Source of the DNA: an uncultured Pelagibacteraceae bacterium
GTDB lineage: Bacteria; Pseudomonadota; Alphaproteobacteria; Pelagibacterales; Pelagibacteraceae
Direction of reading: 5' to 3'
NCBI GenBank assembly: GCA_902582155.1
Contig: CACHRI010000004.1
Span: 1 to 64,000, forward strand
Length of the DNA: 64,000 nt
The notes under the pieces are model-generated. The model ran no database searches. It was not told where the DNA came from and saw nothing but the letters and a program-made list of their open reading frames with translations. A program made the translations under genes and the position numbers. Below, one piece after another: positions 28,455-39,505 of this stretch (within the stretch, counting starts at the first letter, position 1; each line of letters opens with the position of its first letter).

Positions 28455-31400
28455 ATGTTTTTAACTGATTTATCAATAAAAAGACCTGTTGTTGCCTCTG
28501 TAATGAGTTTGGTTTTGGTCATTTTTGGTTTGTTTACTTTTAATGAAATACCTACAGATGAATTACCAGACGTTCAGGCTCCTGTTGTCACGATACAGAC
28601 TGAGTACAAAGGTGCGTCGGCAGAAATCATTGATACTCAGATAACTCAAAGGATAGAGGATTTTGTCGGAGGAACACCTGGATTAGAAACAATCGACTCT
28701 TTTAGCGAAGATGAAAGCTCTAGAATTACTCTTACTTTTGAAAACAATTTAGACTTAGACGATGTAGCTAATGACGTAAGAAGTTCTGTTGCTAGGGTAT
28801 TGGATAATCTTCCAGATGGAGCTGAGCAGCCTGAGATTTTTAAACAAAGTGCTGGTATGAGAACCACAATGTGGTTGTCTTTTAGTTCAAATACTATGAC
28901 AGATTTAGAATTAACTGATTATGCTGATAGATATCTTACAGATTTATTTTCAACTGTAGAAGGAGTTGGTAGAGTTCGATTAGGAGGAGAGAGAGAGCTT
29001 TCCTTAAGAGTTTGGCTTGATCCTCTGGCTCTTGCAGCAAGAGATTTGACTACACAAGAAGTTGAGACTGTCTTAAGGAAGGAAAATGTTGAGTTTCCTG
29101 CTGGAAGAATAGAGTCTAAGGATGTTGATTTAACCATTAAACTAGATAAAGCCTATAAAAATTTAGAAAGCTACAAAAAATTACCACTTAAAAGAGCAAG
29201 AGATGGTTCAATAATTACACTTTCAGATGTTGCTAGAGTTGAACTGGGAGCGGAGTCAACAAGAACTTTATTTAAAGGAAATGGAAAACAAGTTGTTGGT
29301 ATTGGTATTTATCAGCAATCAGATGCGAATACTATTAAAGTCGCAAATGGAATAAAGAGTAAAATTAAAGAAGTTAGGCCTGGATTACCCCCTGGAACAT
29401 CTTTAGAGGTTTCTTTCGATAGAAGCAATTACATAAAAGCTGCAATAAAAGAAGTTTATAAAACTTTATTTATCGCTTTAATATTAGTGACGATAATAAT
29501 CTATCTTTTTTTAGGTAATATCAGAGCATTAGTAGTGCCTCTTATTGCCTTGCCAGTTTCTTTAATATCTACTTTTTTATCAATTTACTTTTTTAATTTC
29601 TCAATAAATCTATTCACATTAATGGCTCTAGTTTTAGCAATAGGGATAGTTGTTGATGATGCAATAGTAATGCTTGAGAATATCGTAAGAAGAATAGAGC
29701 TAGGAGATACACCTCTAGTAGCCGCATATAAAGGTGCGAAACAAGTTTCTTTTGCAATTATAGCTACTACAGTTGTATTAGTTGCAGTATTTGTTCCACT
29801 CGTATTTATCAAAGGGATTACTGGTGTTTTATTTACTCAAACTGCAATTACTTTGGCTTCAGCAGTTGTTATTTCAAGTTTTGTTGCACTTTCTTTAAGT
29901 CCAATGATAGGCAGTAAAATTCTAAAGAAAAATATGAATAAGTCAAAGATTGTAATTAAATTTGAAAAATTTTTAAAAAATATAACATCCGTGTACAAAC
30001 AGTCTTTGGTAACTTGGGTAAGAAAAAGAAAAATTATAATTTCATTTTTAGGAATTGTATTATCTCTAACTATTTTTTTATTTAATTACACACCAAAAGA
30101 ACTAATTGCTCCGGAAGACAGGGGTGCTTTTTTTGTAATAGTAAAAGCCCCACAAGGATCAGGTTTCAATTTTACAAAATCTAAAGCTGAAGATATTGAA
30201 AATCTATTGTTACCTAATGTTGGCAACGGTGAATACAGGAAGTTAATTTTGCGGGTTCCTGGATTTGGAAAATCTGCAAAACAAGTGAACAGTGGTTTTA
30301 TAATAGTTCTTTTGGAGCCATGGGCTAAAAGAGATCGTCATGGTGTTAAGATTATGAGAGAGTCTTTTGGAAAAATTTCCCAAGTACCGGGTGTATTAGC
30401 GTTTCCAATAATGCCCCAAGGTATAAGAACAGGTGGTGTAGAAAGCCCTGTTCAATTTGTAATTTTAGGAAATACGTATGATCAATTAATAGAGTGGAAA
30501 AATATTATAAAAAAAGAAGCTAGAAAGAATCCAGGCTTAACATCAATACAGGATGACTTTGATTTAAACAAACCGCAACTTAATGTTCAGATAGATCAAA
30601 AAAAAGCTGCTGATCTAGGTGTTTCAACAGAAGATATAGGAAGAACAATTGAAACTATTTTCGGCTCTAAACGTGTTACAAATTTTACTAGAGATGGGAA
30701 AGAATACTCAATCATCCTTCAAGGAGACATTAAAGATAGACAGGAGCCTGACAGTATTAGTAAAGTTTTTGTAAGATCCAATAATAATGGTAAACTTGTA
30801 TCAATCTCAAATTTAATTCGATACGATGAGGAGGGTCAGTCACCTTTTTTAGCGAGATATAATAGGCAAAAAGCAGTAACGATTTCAGCAAGACTTGTTG
30901 GTGATTACTCTCTGGACGAAGCTTTAAATTTTTTAGTTAAAGTTGTTGAGGATAATACTCCAGAAGCAAAAATTGCTTACAAAGGAGAAAGTGAAGAGTA
31001 TAAAAAAACTAACACAGAATTATATATCATTTTTATATTAGCTTTAATTACGGCATATTTAGCAATGTGTGCGCAATTTGAAAGCTGGAGACATCCGCTA
31101 ACTATAATGTTAACAGTGCCACTAGCTATATTAGGAGGTTTATTAGGAATATTGGTAGTGGGATCATCTTTAAATATTTATAGTCAAATAGCTTTAATTA
31201 TATTAATTGGCTTGTCAGCCAAAAATGGAATCTTAATTGTCGAATTTGCAAATCAGCTGAGAAAAGAGGGAAAAAATTTAGAGACATCAATAATTGAGGC
31301 TGCATCCATTAGATTTAGACCTATTTTAATGACAAGTCTTTCGACTATTATTGGAGTACTTCCTCTCATACTTGGTTCTGGTCCAGGAGCTGCAAGTAGA

Positions 31401-31550
31401 CTTTCTGTAGGAATAACAATATTTGGTGGAATGCTTTTTTCAACTTTTTTTACTTTGTATGTGATTCCAACAATTTATTCTATTATTGGAAGGAATACTC
31501 AGAGAATCGACGCTGTTGAGATTGAATTAAACAAGCAGCTTAAAAAATAA
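28455..31550 (+). CDS. RND efflux permease (AcrB/MexF superfamily)
   Basis: 1031 aa, SIKRPVVASVMSLVLVIFGL, ALVLAIGIVVDDAIVMLENI, GLSAKNGILIVEFA. Confidence 0.96.
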   Translation: MFLTDLSIKRPVVASVMSLVLVIFGLFTFNEIPTDELPDVQAPVVTIQTEYKGASAEIIDTQITQRIEDFVGGTPGLETIDSFSEDESSRITLTFENNLDLDDVANDVRSSVARVLDNLPDGAEQPEIFKQSAGMRTTMWLSFSSNTMTDLELTDYADRYLTDLFSTVEGVGRVRLGGERELSLRVWLDPLALAARDLTTQEVETVLRKENVEFPAGRIESKDVDLTIKLDKAYKNLESYKKLPLKRARDGSIITLSDVARVELGAESTRTLFKGNGKQVVGIGIYQQSDANTIKVANGIKSKIKEVRPGLPPGTSLEVSFDRSNYIKAAIKEVYKTLFIALILVTIIIYLFLGNIRALVVPLIALPVSLISTFLSIYFFNFSINLFTLMALVLAIGIVVDDAIVMLENIVRRIELGDTPLVAAYKGAKQVSFAIIATTVVLVAVFVPLVFIKGITGVLFTQTAITLASAVVISSFVALSLSPMIGSKILKKNMNKSKIVIKFEKFLKNITSVYKQSLVTWVRKRKIIISFLGIVLSLTIFLFNYTPKELIAPEDRGAFFVIVKAPQGSGFNFTKSKAEDIENLLLPNVGNGEYRKLILRVPGFGKSAKQVNSGFIIVLLEPWAKRDRHGVKIMRESFGKISQVPGVLAFPIMPQGIRTGGVESPVQFVILGNTYDQLIEWKNIIKKEARKNPGLTSIQDDFDLNKPQLNVQIDQKKAADLGVSTEDIGRTIETIFGSKRVTNFTRDGKEYSIILQGDIKDRQEPDSISKVFVRSNNNGKLVSISNLIRYDEEGQSPFLARYNRQKAVTISARLVGDYSLDEALNFLVKVVEDNTPEAKIAYKGESEEYKKTNTELYIIFILALITAYLAMCAQFESWRHPLTIMLTVPLAILGGLLGILVVGSSLNIYSQIALIILIGLSAKNGILIVEFANQLRKEGKNLETSIIEAASIRFRPILMTSLSTIIGVLPLILGSGPGAASRLSVGITIFGGMLFSTFFTLYVIPTIYSIIGRNTQRIDAVEIELNKQLKK

Positions 31551-32136
31551 TATACTTATTTTTATCCAAGTTTTTTTTACAAGAAATTAATTGTTTCCTA
31601 TATTTTAAGGCCGTATCTTTTACTGACTTAGCGTAAATGATAGCTTTTTTATCTTTGGAATAATTTTTGTAATCACCCCAGCCTTTATAGTAAGCCAAGT
31701 ACTGTCTGTAAGCGTCCTTTTTTGAAATCTTTAATATTTTGTTAGTTTTATTTATATACCAACCAATAAAATCAACTGAGTCCTTAAATCTCGCTCTTGT
31801 CGCCAAAGGATTTTTTGTCTCTCTTTTATATTGTTCCCAAGTACCTTTTACAGCCTGTGAATATCCAAATGAAGAAGAAGGTCTTTTAAATGGGATAACC
31901 TTGAAAAGTTTTTTTCGGGGAGGCTTGGCTAACCAATTAAAATCACTTTCTTTTTTTACAAAAGCTAGTTGTAAATGTATTGGAGCACCCCATTTTTCAT
32001 AAGAGGCTTTAGCATGTTTATACCAAAGATATCTTTCTTCAAATATCGCACAACTATTCTGAGTGTTTTTTGGAATCGAAGAACATGCCGTTAAAATTAA
32101 AAAAAGAAATATAAATAGATTTTTATTATGAATCAC
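31540..32136 (-). CDS. Lipoprotein with transglycosylase SLT-like domain
   Basis: Lipobox LILTACSS, FVKKESDFNW catalytic Glu region, SSSFGYSQAVKGTWEQY. Confidence 0.82.
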   Translation of the reverse strand: MIHNKNLFIFLFLILTACSSIPKNTQNSCAIFEERYLWYKHAKASYEKWGAPIHLQLAFVKKESDFNWLAKPPRKKLFKVIPFKRPSSSFGYSQAVKGTWEQYKRETKNPLATRARFKDSVDFIGWYINKTNKILKISKKDAYRQYLAYYKGWGDYKNYSKDKKAIIYAKSVKDTALKYRKQLISCKKNLDKNKYIIF

Positions 32137-32156
32137 TAATCAATTTATACTAAAAA

Positions 32157-32648
32157 TTAATTAAGCTTTCTCCATTTTTCTGGATTTAAAAATTTACCTT
32201 GCCACAAACCTAGCTTATTTTCCTTCGCAAATTCTTCATCAGGTATATATTCTCTTGAATATCGTCTATAAGCTACAGCGTGACCGTTTCTTACCATCCA
32301 TCGATTAAGATTTGTTTTTTCTTTAAAACACCTGGCTAGATATCTTTCATATCTATCTTTAGAAGAAGAAATGCATTTAATCTTTGATTTATTAATTTTT
32401 GCCTCTAGGTTTTCTTTTGAAACCTCACCACAATTATAATCTTTATAAAATGTAAATCCGACAATTGATGAAATTTTAAGTTTCTCTTTTTCGCATTTTT
32501 GTCTTATTTCTGGAGCATCTATTCCCTCAAGCCTAATTTTGTATTCTTTAATATGAACAGTGTCACCATCAACTATTCTTGGAACTCCAATTATTTCTTC
32601 AGCTAAAATATTAGAAGTGAGTATTAAAAATAAAATTACTATTCGCAT
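32157..32648 (-). CDS. Secreted thermonuclease-like (SNase) protein
   Basis: RIVDGDTVHIKEYKIRLEGIDAPE, NGHAVAYRRYSREYI..EFAKENKLGLW. Confidence 0.92.
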   Translation of the reverse strand: MRIVILFLILTSNILAEEIIGVPRIVDGDTVHIKEYKIRLEGIDAPEIRQKCEKEKLKISSIVGFTFYKDYNCGEVSKENLEAKINKSKIKCISSSKDRYERYLARCFKEKTNLNRWMVRNGHAVAYRRYSREYIPDEEFAKENKLGLWQGKFLNPEKWRKLN

Positions 32649-32651
32649 AGT

Positions 32652-33044
32652 CTAGTTTTTAAATTTTATAATTATATTAAATATAAAAAAGGCAAATATA
32701 ACCCCTATACCGTTGGCAAACAAATCATTTAGCTCAAAAGCTCTATTTGGAATTATTAAGTGCAACAATTCAAATATTATTGAAACACAAAATAAAAAAG
32801 TGAAACTAAAAATTATTTTTTTATACTTGTTGTGAGCAATAAAACCAAGAATGCTCAAATAAAAAAAGAACATTAAATGGTTGATTGAAGTACCAAGTGG
32901 ATTAGCAATTAGTTTGGGCTGTTTTCCAAGATCTCCATAAAAAAGAAAACCAATTAGACTACCTGGAAATAAATATAAAAGTAATAAGACTATTAATGAT
33001 AAATAGTATGTATATTTTATGACTTTATATATAGTATTTTTCAT
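32652..33044 (-). CDS. VanZ-like membrane protein
   Basis: Multiple TMs, ELLHLIIPNRAFELNDLFANGIG; start at MKNTIYK. Confidence 0.78.
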   Translation of the reverse strand: MKNTIYKVIKYTYYLSLIVLLLLYLFPGSLIGFLFYGDLGKQPKLIANPLGTSINHLMFFFYLSILGFIAHNKYKKIIFSFTFLFCVSIIFELLHLIIPNRAFELNDLFANGIGVIFAFFIFNIIIKFKN

Positions 33045-33084
33045 TTTGATATTATTATAGTACAAAATAATTGAATTAACTATT

Positions 33085-33804
33085 ATGAGCAAATTAATCC
33101 TTACAAGACATGGTCAAAGTATTTGGAATGCAGAAAATAGATTTACAGGATGGGTGGATGTAGATCTTTCAGAAAAAGGTGTTGAGGAAGCAGAAAAATC
33201 AGGCGAGTTATTAAAAAAACTTAATATTAAAATAGATATTTATTATACTTCTTTTTTAAAAAGGGCGATAAGAACCTTAACTACTATACTTAAAAAAAAT
33301 AATCTTGAGCTTAAATTTAACACTGCTTGGCAACTAAATGAAAGACATTATGGATCGCTAACTGGACTTAATAAAGATGAAACTAAAAAAAAAATTGGTG
33401 AGGAGCAGTTTAAAAAGTATAGAAGATCATGGGATATACCTCCACCTCCTATGCCAGAAGATAGTAAATATCTTTCAAATTTCAGTCCATTAAATGGAAG
33501 TATTCCAATTGGAATGATACCATTTACTGAGTCTTTAAAAAATACTTATCAAAGAGTTATCCCATTCTATGAAAATGAAATTAAAAAAAATCTCTCTGAG
33601 GGAAAAAATATTCTAATCTCGGCACATGGAAATTCATTAAGAGCACTGTGCAAATTTTTGTTTAAAATTTCAGATAATAAAATTAACGAATTAGAAATTC
33701 CAACTGGCAATCCATTAGTAATTGAATTTGAAAAAGATTTAAAGGTTAAAAAATATTTTTATTTAGATAAGACTAGGGCTAAAAATATAATTTTTAATCA
33801 GTAA
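33085..33804 (+). CDS. gpmA: 2,3-bisphosphoglycerate-dependent phosphoglycerate mutase
   Basis: LILTRHGQSIWNAENRFTGWVDVDLSEKG, LNERHYGSLTGLNK. Confidence 0.96.
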   Translation: MSKLILTRHGQSIWNAENRFTGWVDVDLSEKGVEEAEKSGELLKKLNIKIDIYYTSFLKRAIRTLTTILKKNNLELKFNTAWQLNERHYGSLTGLNKDETKKKIGEEQFKKYRRSWDIPPPPMPEDSKYLSNFSPLNGSIPIGMIPFTESLKNTYQRVIPFYENEIKKNLSEGKNILISAHGNSLRALCKFLFKISDNKINELEIPTGNPLVIEFEKDLKVKKYFYLDKTRAKNIIFNQ

Positions 33805-34492
33805 TATTTAAATTTGATATTTTGTTATGCATATTTTTAGTATTAAGATGATAAAATTTTTGGCTACTTTCACAACCATAAAGCTTATTCTCACTTATTA
33901 ATTTATCCCAAACTTCATTCATTGAAAAAACTTTTTTAGTAATCGGATCTAAATAATTTCTGTCTAGCAACTGAAGGCCTGTAAAAATAAAATTTTTCTC
34001 ATTATCTCTAGAGATAATATTATTTTTTAAATTAAAATCTCCTTTAAAAGAAGTATCGAATGATAGTCTCTTATTAACCAAAAGCAGACATGGTTTTTTA
34101 TTCTCATGGTAGATTTTTTCTAGAGATTGCATTTCAACTAAATAATTACTTAACCATAGCGTATCTGGGTTCACAACAAAAAAAGGATTTTTACCAAATA
34201 TTTTTGTACCTTCTTTTACCCCGCCACCGGTATCTAGTAACAAATCTTTTTCATTGGAAATAGTTATTTTTACTTTTGACTTGAAATTTAATATAAATTT
34301 TTCAATTTGATCTGCTAGATGATGAACATTTATAATTATTTTTTCCACTCCATGATTTTCTAAAAGATTTAAAGATCTCTCTAATAAATTTTTACTTCCT
34401 ACCTTAATTAATGGTTTAGGTGTTTCTAAGGTTAACGGTTTCATTCTTGTGCCAAGTCCAGCAGCTAATATCATCGCATGTTTAACGCTCAT
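33794..34492 (-). CDS. murU: Nucleotidyltransferase, MurNAc-1-P uridylyltransferase-like
   Basis: MILAAGLGTRMKPLTLETPKPLIKVG; adjacent to AmgK-like kinase. Confidence 0.88.
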   Translation of the reverse strand: MSVKHAMILAAGLGTRMKPLTLETPKPLIKVGSKNLLERSLNLLENHGVEKIIINVHHLADQIEKFILNFKSKVKITISNEKDLLLDTGGGVKEGTKIFGKNPFFVVNPDTLWLSNYLVEMQSLEKIYHENKKPCLLLVNKRLSFDTSFKGDFNLKNNIISRDNEKNFIFTGLQLLDRNYLDPITKKVFSMNEVWDKLISENKLYGCESSQKFYHLNTKNMHNKISNLNITD

Positions 34493-34498
34493 AAAATT

Positions 34499-35449
34499 TT
34501 AATTTTTTAATTTTTTTATCTTAATGTGTTTGTTTAGTAGTAGTTGAAAATTTTTAAAAATAGGATTTTTAAGCCGTCTATTTATTAAATTCCAAGTATG
34601 TGGTAAATACTTTAAATAAGTTGACTTATTATCTCTTTTGCTCAATCTAACAAATATTCCTAAAATTTTAAGGTTTCTTTGAACTGATAAAATATCGTAG
34701 TCGTTTTTTAAGTTTAAAAATTTTTCATTTTTTAACTTTGATTTTAAATGGTAAAATTTAAGTAGTTTATTTTGCAAATTAATAGGTAATTTTATTCTGA
34801 CATCGTCAATTAATGAAACTACATCATAAAGTGGGTTACCAATTATTGCATCTTGACTATCAACTAAACCAAAAACTTTTTTATTAATCATGATATTAGA
34901 TGCATGAAAATCCCTGTGTACGAAAGTATTATTCTTAAAATAAAGCTTTTTAAAAATCTTATTTAATTCTTTTTTTAAAACTCTTTTAGTCTTGCTAATT
35001 TTTAATCTTTTAAAATTAAACTTGAGATACCAATCAAAAAATAAGTCAGATTCCTTATGGAGATTTGATAAAGAATATTTTTGAAGTTTAATATTGTATT
35101 TTTTGAAATTGTATTTTTTTTTAATTTTTATTTTTTGTAACTTTAAAATGATTTTTATTAAATCTTTATAGTAATTTAATTTATTTTTTTTTTTTATTAT
35201 TACATCATAAAAAGATTTTTCACCTAAGTCTGAAATTTCAATCATATTGTTTTGATAGTGATTGCTTATAAGTTTAGGGGCATTAATCTTATTCTCTCTA
35301 AGAATCTTGTTTATTATCACGTAGGTAATTAAATTTTTAAACTTTTCTTTGTTGGCTTGAACTATAATTGAAGTTTTATTGCCTTTTTTTAATCTATAAA
35401 ATTCTCTAAATGATGCATCTCCTGAAATCTTTTTTAGTCTGTAATTCAT
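34499..35449 (-). CDS. amgK: Aminoglycoside-phosphotransferase-fold sugar kinase (AmgK-like)
   Basis: FVHRDFHASNIMI, FGLVDSQDAIIGNPLYDVVSLIDD. Confidence 0.86.
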   Translation of the reverse strand: MNYRLKKISGDASFREFYRLKKGNKTSIIVQANKEKFKNLITYVIINKILRENKINAPKLISNHYQNNMIEISDLGEKSFYDVIIKKKNKLNYYKDLIKIILKLQKIKIKKKYNFKKYNIKLQKYSLSNLHKESDLFFDWYLKFNFKRLKISKTKRVLKKELNKIFKKLYFKNNTFVHRDFHASNIMINKKVFGLVDSQDAIIGNPLYDVVSLIDDVRIKLPINLQNKLLKFYHLKSKLKNEKFLNLKNDYDILSVQRNLKILGIFVRLSKRDNKSTYLKYLPHTWNLINRRLKNPIFKNFQLLLNKHIKIKKLKN

Positions 35450-35889
35450 TTAAAATTTTTCCACTTACCTGTTCCTAACAATCTTAGTTTTCTTTCGTTA
35501 TCGTGTTTAGCATAGTCTAAATGAATTTCTAGTTTATCAGATTTTGGAATTTTTATTAGACTTGGCCACTCTATAATTTTTATTGCATTTTCATTTTCTT
35601 GAAATATGCCTAAAGTATCGAGTTCCTTTTCATTTTTAAGTCTGTAAAGATCATAATGCATAATTTTAAATTTTTTCAAATCATACTCATATAATAAGTT
35701 AAAAGTGGGGCTCAAAACCTCCGTGGTATTTGAACCTTCTTTTTTTTGTAAATAATTAATTAAATACCTAGTAAATGTAGTTTTTCCTACACCAATTTCT
35801 CCAGTCAAACATATACAATCTTTTTCTTTTAATTGATCTGCTATTTTTTCAGAAAAAGAATTGAGTTGCTCTAAAGATTTTATAATCAT
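35446..35889 (-). CDS. tsaE: tRNA threonylcarbamoyladenosine biosynthesis ATPase TsaE
   Basis: LTGEIGVGKTTFTRYL, SPTFNLLYEY, HYDLYRL, EWP. Confidence 0.95.
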   Translation of the reverse strand: MIIKSLEQLNSFSEKIADQLKEKDCICLTGEIGVGKTTFTRYLINYLQKKEGSNTTEVLSPTFNLLYEYDLKKFKIMHYDLYRLKNEKELDTLGIFQENENAIKIIEWPSLIKIPKSDKLEIHLDYAKHDNERKLRLLGTGKWKNFK

Positions 35890-35900
35890 TTGCTACTAGT

Positions 35901-37193
<1,293 letters not shown>

Positions 37194-37242
37194 TTATCGG
37201 GTTTTAACAATATAACTTAAGCTAATCAAGAGTGAACTAAGA

Positions 37243-38757
37243 TTAAATTTTTGGCAACAAAACTTCTACTTGTGCTCCTTTCTGATTTAACCTATTTGAA
37301 GCTGCAATTGCGCCTTTATGTAGCTCTACAATATTTTTGGCAATATTTAAGCCTAAACCTGAATGCTCACCAAAATTCGAAGGTCTATTGCTATAAAACC
37401 TTTTAAAAATTTTTTGGGGAGAAGCCTCGGTAAAACCAGGACCTTGATCTTTAATTGTCATTACAAAATTACTGGATGTTTCGGTTAAGTCAATTTCTAC
37501 TTTTTGATTATTACCGCTGAAGGAAATAGCGTTATCAAGCAGATTGGCGATTACTTGCTCTAATCTATTTTCTATACCAATAATGAAATAGTTATTTTCA
37601 TTACTATTCGAAAAATGAGTTTTTATTTCAATATTTTTATTCTGGTTCTCAAGATCTTGTTTGAAATCCTCAACTACGTTTAAAATAATTTTCATAAGAT
37701 TTACTTTATGCATTTTTTCTCTAGATAGTGATGCCTCATCTTTTAACATTTGCGAGTAATCTGTAATAAGTCTCTCAATTCTTTCAACATCATGATTTAT
37801 AATTTTCATTAATTTGTTTTTATCACTAGGGTTTCCAGTTTTATCTAATAATTCCGATGCTCCCTTTAAAGAGGCTAAAGGATTTCTAATTTCATGCGCC
37901 AAGTCAGTAGAAAAAGTTTCAGCTCTATTAGTTCTTTTTTGAAGTTCTTTGGTCATTTCGTCTATCGATTTTGTAAGTTTTCCAACTTCATCCTCTCTTA
38001 CAAAAAATTTTTTAATATCAATATTTTGGTCAGATTTATTTTTTATAGCTTCAGTAAATGACACCAAAAACCCAATTGGCTTTAGTATATACTTATTTAA
38101 AAAAAGTGAAAAAATTAAAATTACTAATGCGACTGCTAAAACAGTTCTAATTATAAAGTTTTTTCTTTCTTCAACCGCTAAAAGAATATCATTTGCCTCA
38201 TTCGTAACCATAATAAAACCAACTCTGTTATCATCTACATTTAGTTCGCTAATGGTACTTACAAAAAAAGAATTGTTAACTTTGTTTTCTAAAGTAATTG
38301 GTTGATCTTTGTATTTTTTGTCTATTAAATTTTTAATTAAGTTAGAATTGCCCTTTTTTTTTGTTATAACACTATTAATTTCCTTTTTTATTTCTGCGCC
38401 TTCCTCTATTACTTCGTCAGATTTTTCAAATACACTTGAGTCTAAGTCGAGAATATTGGTATCTCCTATCAATTCTCCATCTATAGAAAAAAATTGTACT
38501 CTGTCTAAGCTTTGGAATAAAAATCTAGTAGAAAGTAAAAACTTTTTTATTCCCTCTTTATTAAACTCTACTCCCAGTCTTTGTATATGATCTGAAGTAT
38601 TATTAATTATTGTAAATTGATTTGCCGAAGTTTTTTTTACGAGATTGGGTTGTATTGCGTTAAGATAAATTAATGTAAACAATCCTAAAATTGAAAATAC
38701 CGATAAGTTAAATAGTAAAAATTTTCTTAAAATTGACGATGTTTTTTTCTTCTTCAT
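37243..38757 (-). CDS. Sensor histidine kinase, ChvG-like
   Basis: Periplasmic sensor, HAMP, H-box FSTDLAHEIRNPLASLKGASELL, GEHSGLGLNIAK; paired with response regulator. Confidence 0.9.
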   Translation of the reverse strand: MKKKKTSSILRKFLLFNLSVFSILGLFTLIYLNAIQPNLVKKTSANQFTIINNTSDHIQRLGVEFNKEGIKKFLLSTRFLFQSLDRVQFFSIDGELIGDTNILDLDSSVFEKSDEVIEEGAEIKKEINSVITKKKGNSNLIKNLIDKKYKDQPITLENKVNNSFFVSTISELNVDDNRVGFIMVTNEANDILLAVEERKNFIIRTVLAVALVILIFSLFLNKYILKPIGFLVSFTEAIKNKSDQNIDIKKFFVREDEVGKLTKSIDEMTKELQKRTNRAETFSTDLAHEIRNPLASLKGASELLDKTGNPSDKNKLMKIINHDVERIERLITDYSQMLKDEASLSREKMHKVNLMKIILNVVEDFKQDLENQNKNIEIKTHFSNSNENNYFIIGIENRLEQVIANLLDNAISFSGNNQKVEIDLTETSSNFVMTIKDQGPGFTEASPQKIFKRFYSNRPSNFGEHSGLGLNIAKNIVELHKGAIAASNRLNQKGAQVEVLLPKI

Positions 38758-39455
38758 TAACTAACATTCCATCTATATCCACTTCCGTACCTAGTTTCAA
38801 TTGCTGAAAATTTTTCATCAACTTTTTTAAATTTCTTCCTAATTCTTTTTACATGACTGTCGATAGTCCTGTCCTCAATTTCGGTATTTTCCTTATAAGC
38901 AATATCCATTAAATGCGCTCTTTCTTTAATTACCCCTGGTCTTTTAGCTAATTCCTTAACAATTAAAAATTCAGTAGTTGTGAGTTTGTCAGGTAGAGCC
39001 TTGCCATTCCATTCGCACTCTAACTGAGAAGGATCAAGTTTAAGTTTCCCATGTGAAATAATGTTCTTACCATCTTCGGATTTTTCAATTTTTTTTCTAA
39101 GTTGAACTCTTATTCTTTCAACTAGAACTTTCATAGAAAATCCTCCAGATTTTTTTACAAAATCGTCTGCTCCCAGCTTTAAGCCAAGAAGTTCATCAAC
39201 TTCTTCATCTTTTGAAGTTAGAAATATTATAGGTATAGACATTTTTTTTCTAATTTTTTTCAGCAGTTCTTCACCATCCATTCTAGGCATCTTTATATCT
39301 AAAATTGCAAGATCTGGAGGATTTCTTGTTAAGCCTATTAAAGCAGACTCACCGTCAATATATGTTTGAACTTTAAATCCCTCTCTTTCAAGGGCTATGC
39401 TTATACTGGTAAGAAGATTTCTATCATCATCTACTAATGCTATTGTGTTACTCAT
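38757..39455 (-). CDS. OmpR-family response regulator, ChvI-like
   Basis: [25 protein letters not shown], winged helix [14 protein letters not shown]. Confidence 0.92.
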   Translation of the reverse strand: MSNTIALVDDDRNLLTSISIALEREGFKVQTYIDGESALIGLTRNPPDLAILDIKMPRMDGEELLKKIRKKMSIPIIFLTSKDEEVDELLGLKLGADDFVKKSGGFSMKVLVERIRVQLRKKIEKSEDGKNIISHGKLKLDPSQLECEWNGKALPDKLTTTEFLIVKELAKRPGVIKERAHLMDIAYKENTEIEDRTIDSHVKRIRKKFKKVDEKFSAIETRYGSGYRWNVS

Positions 39456-39505
39456 AGTTTAATTTTCATAATTAAATTGTCAAAATTTAGGCCACATAAT
39501 ATTAA

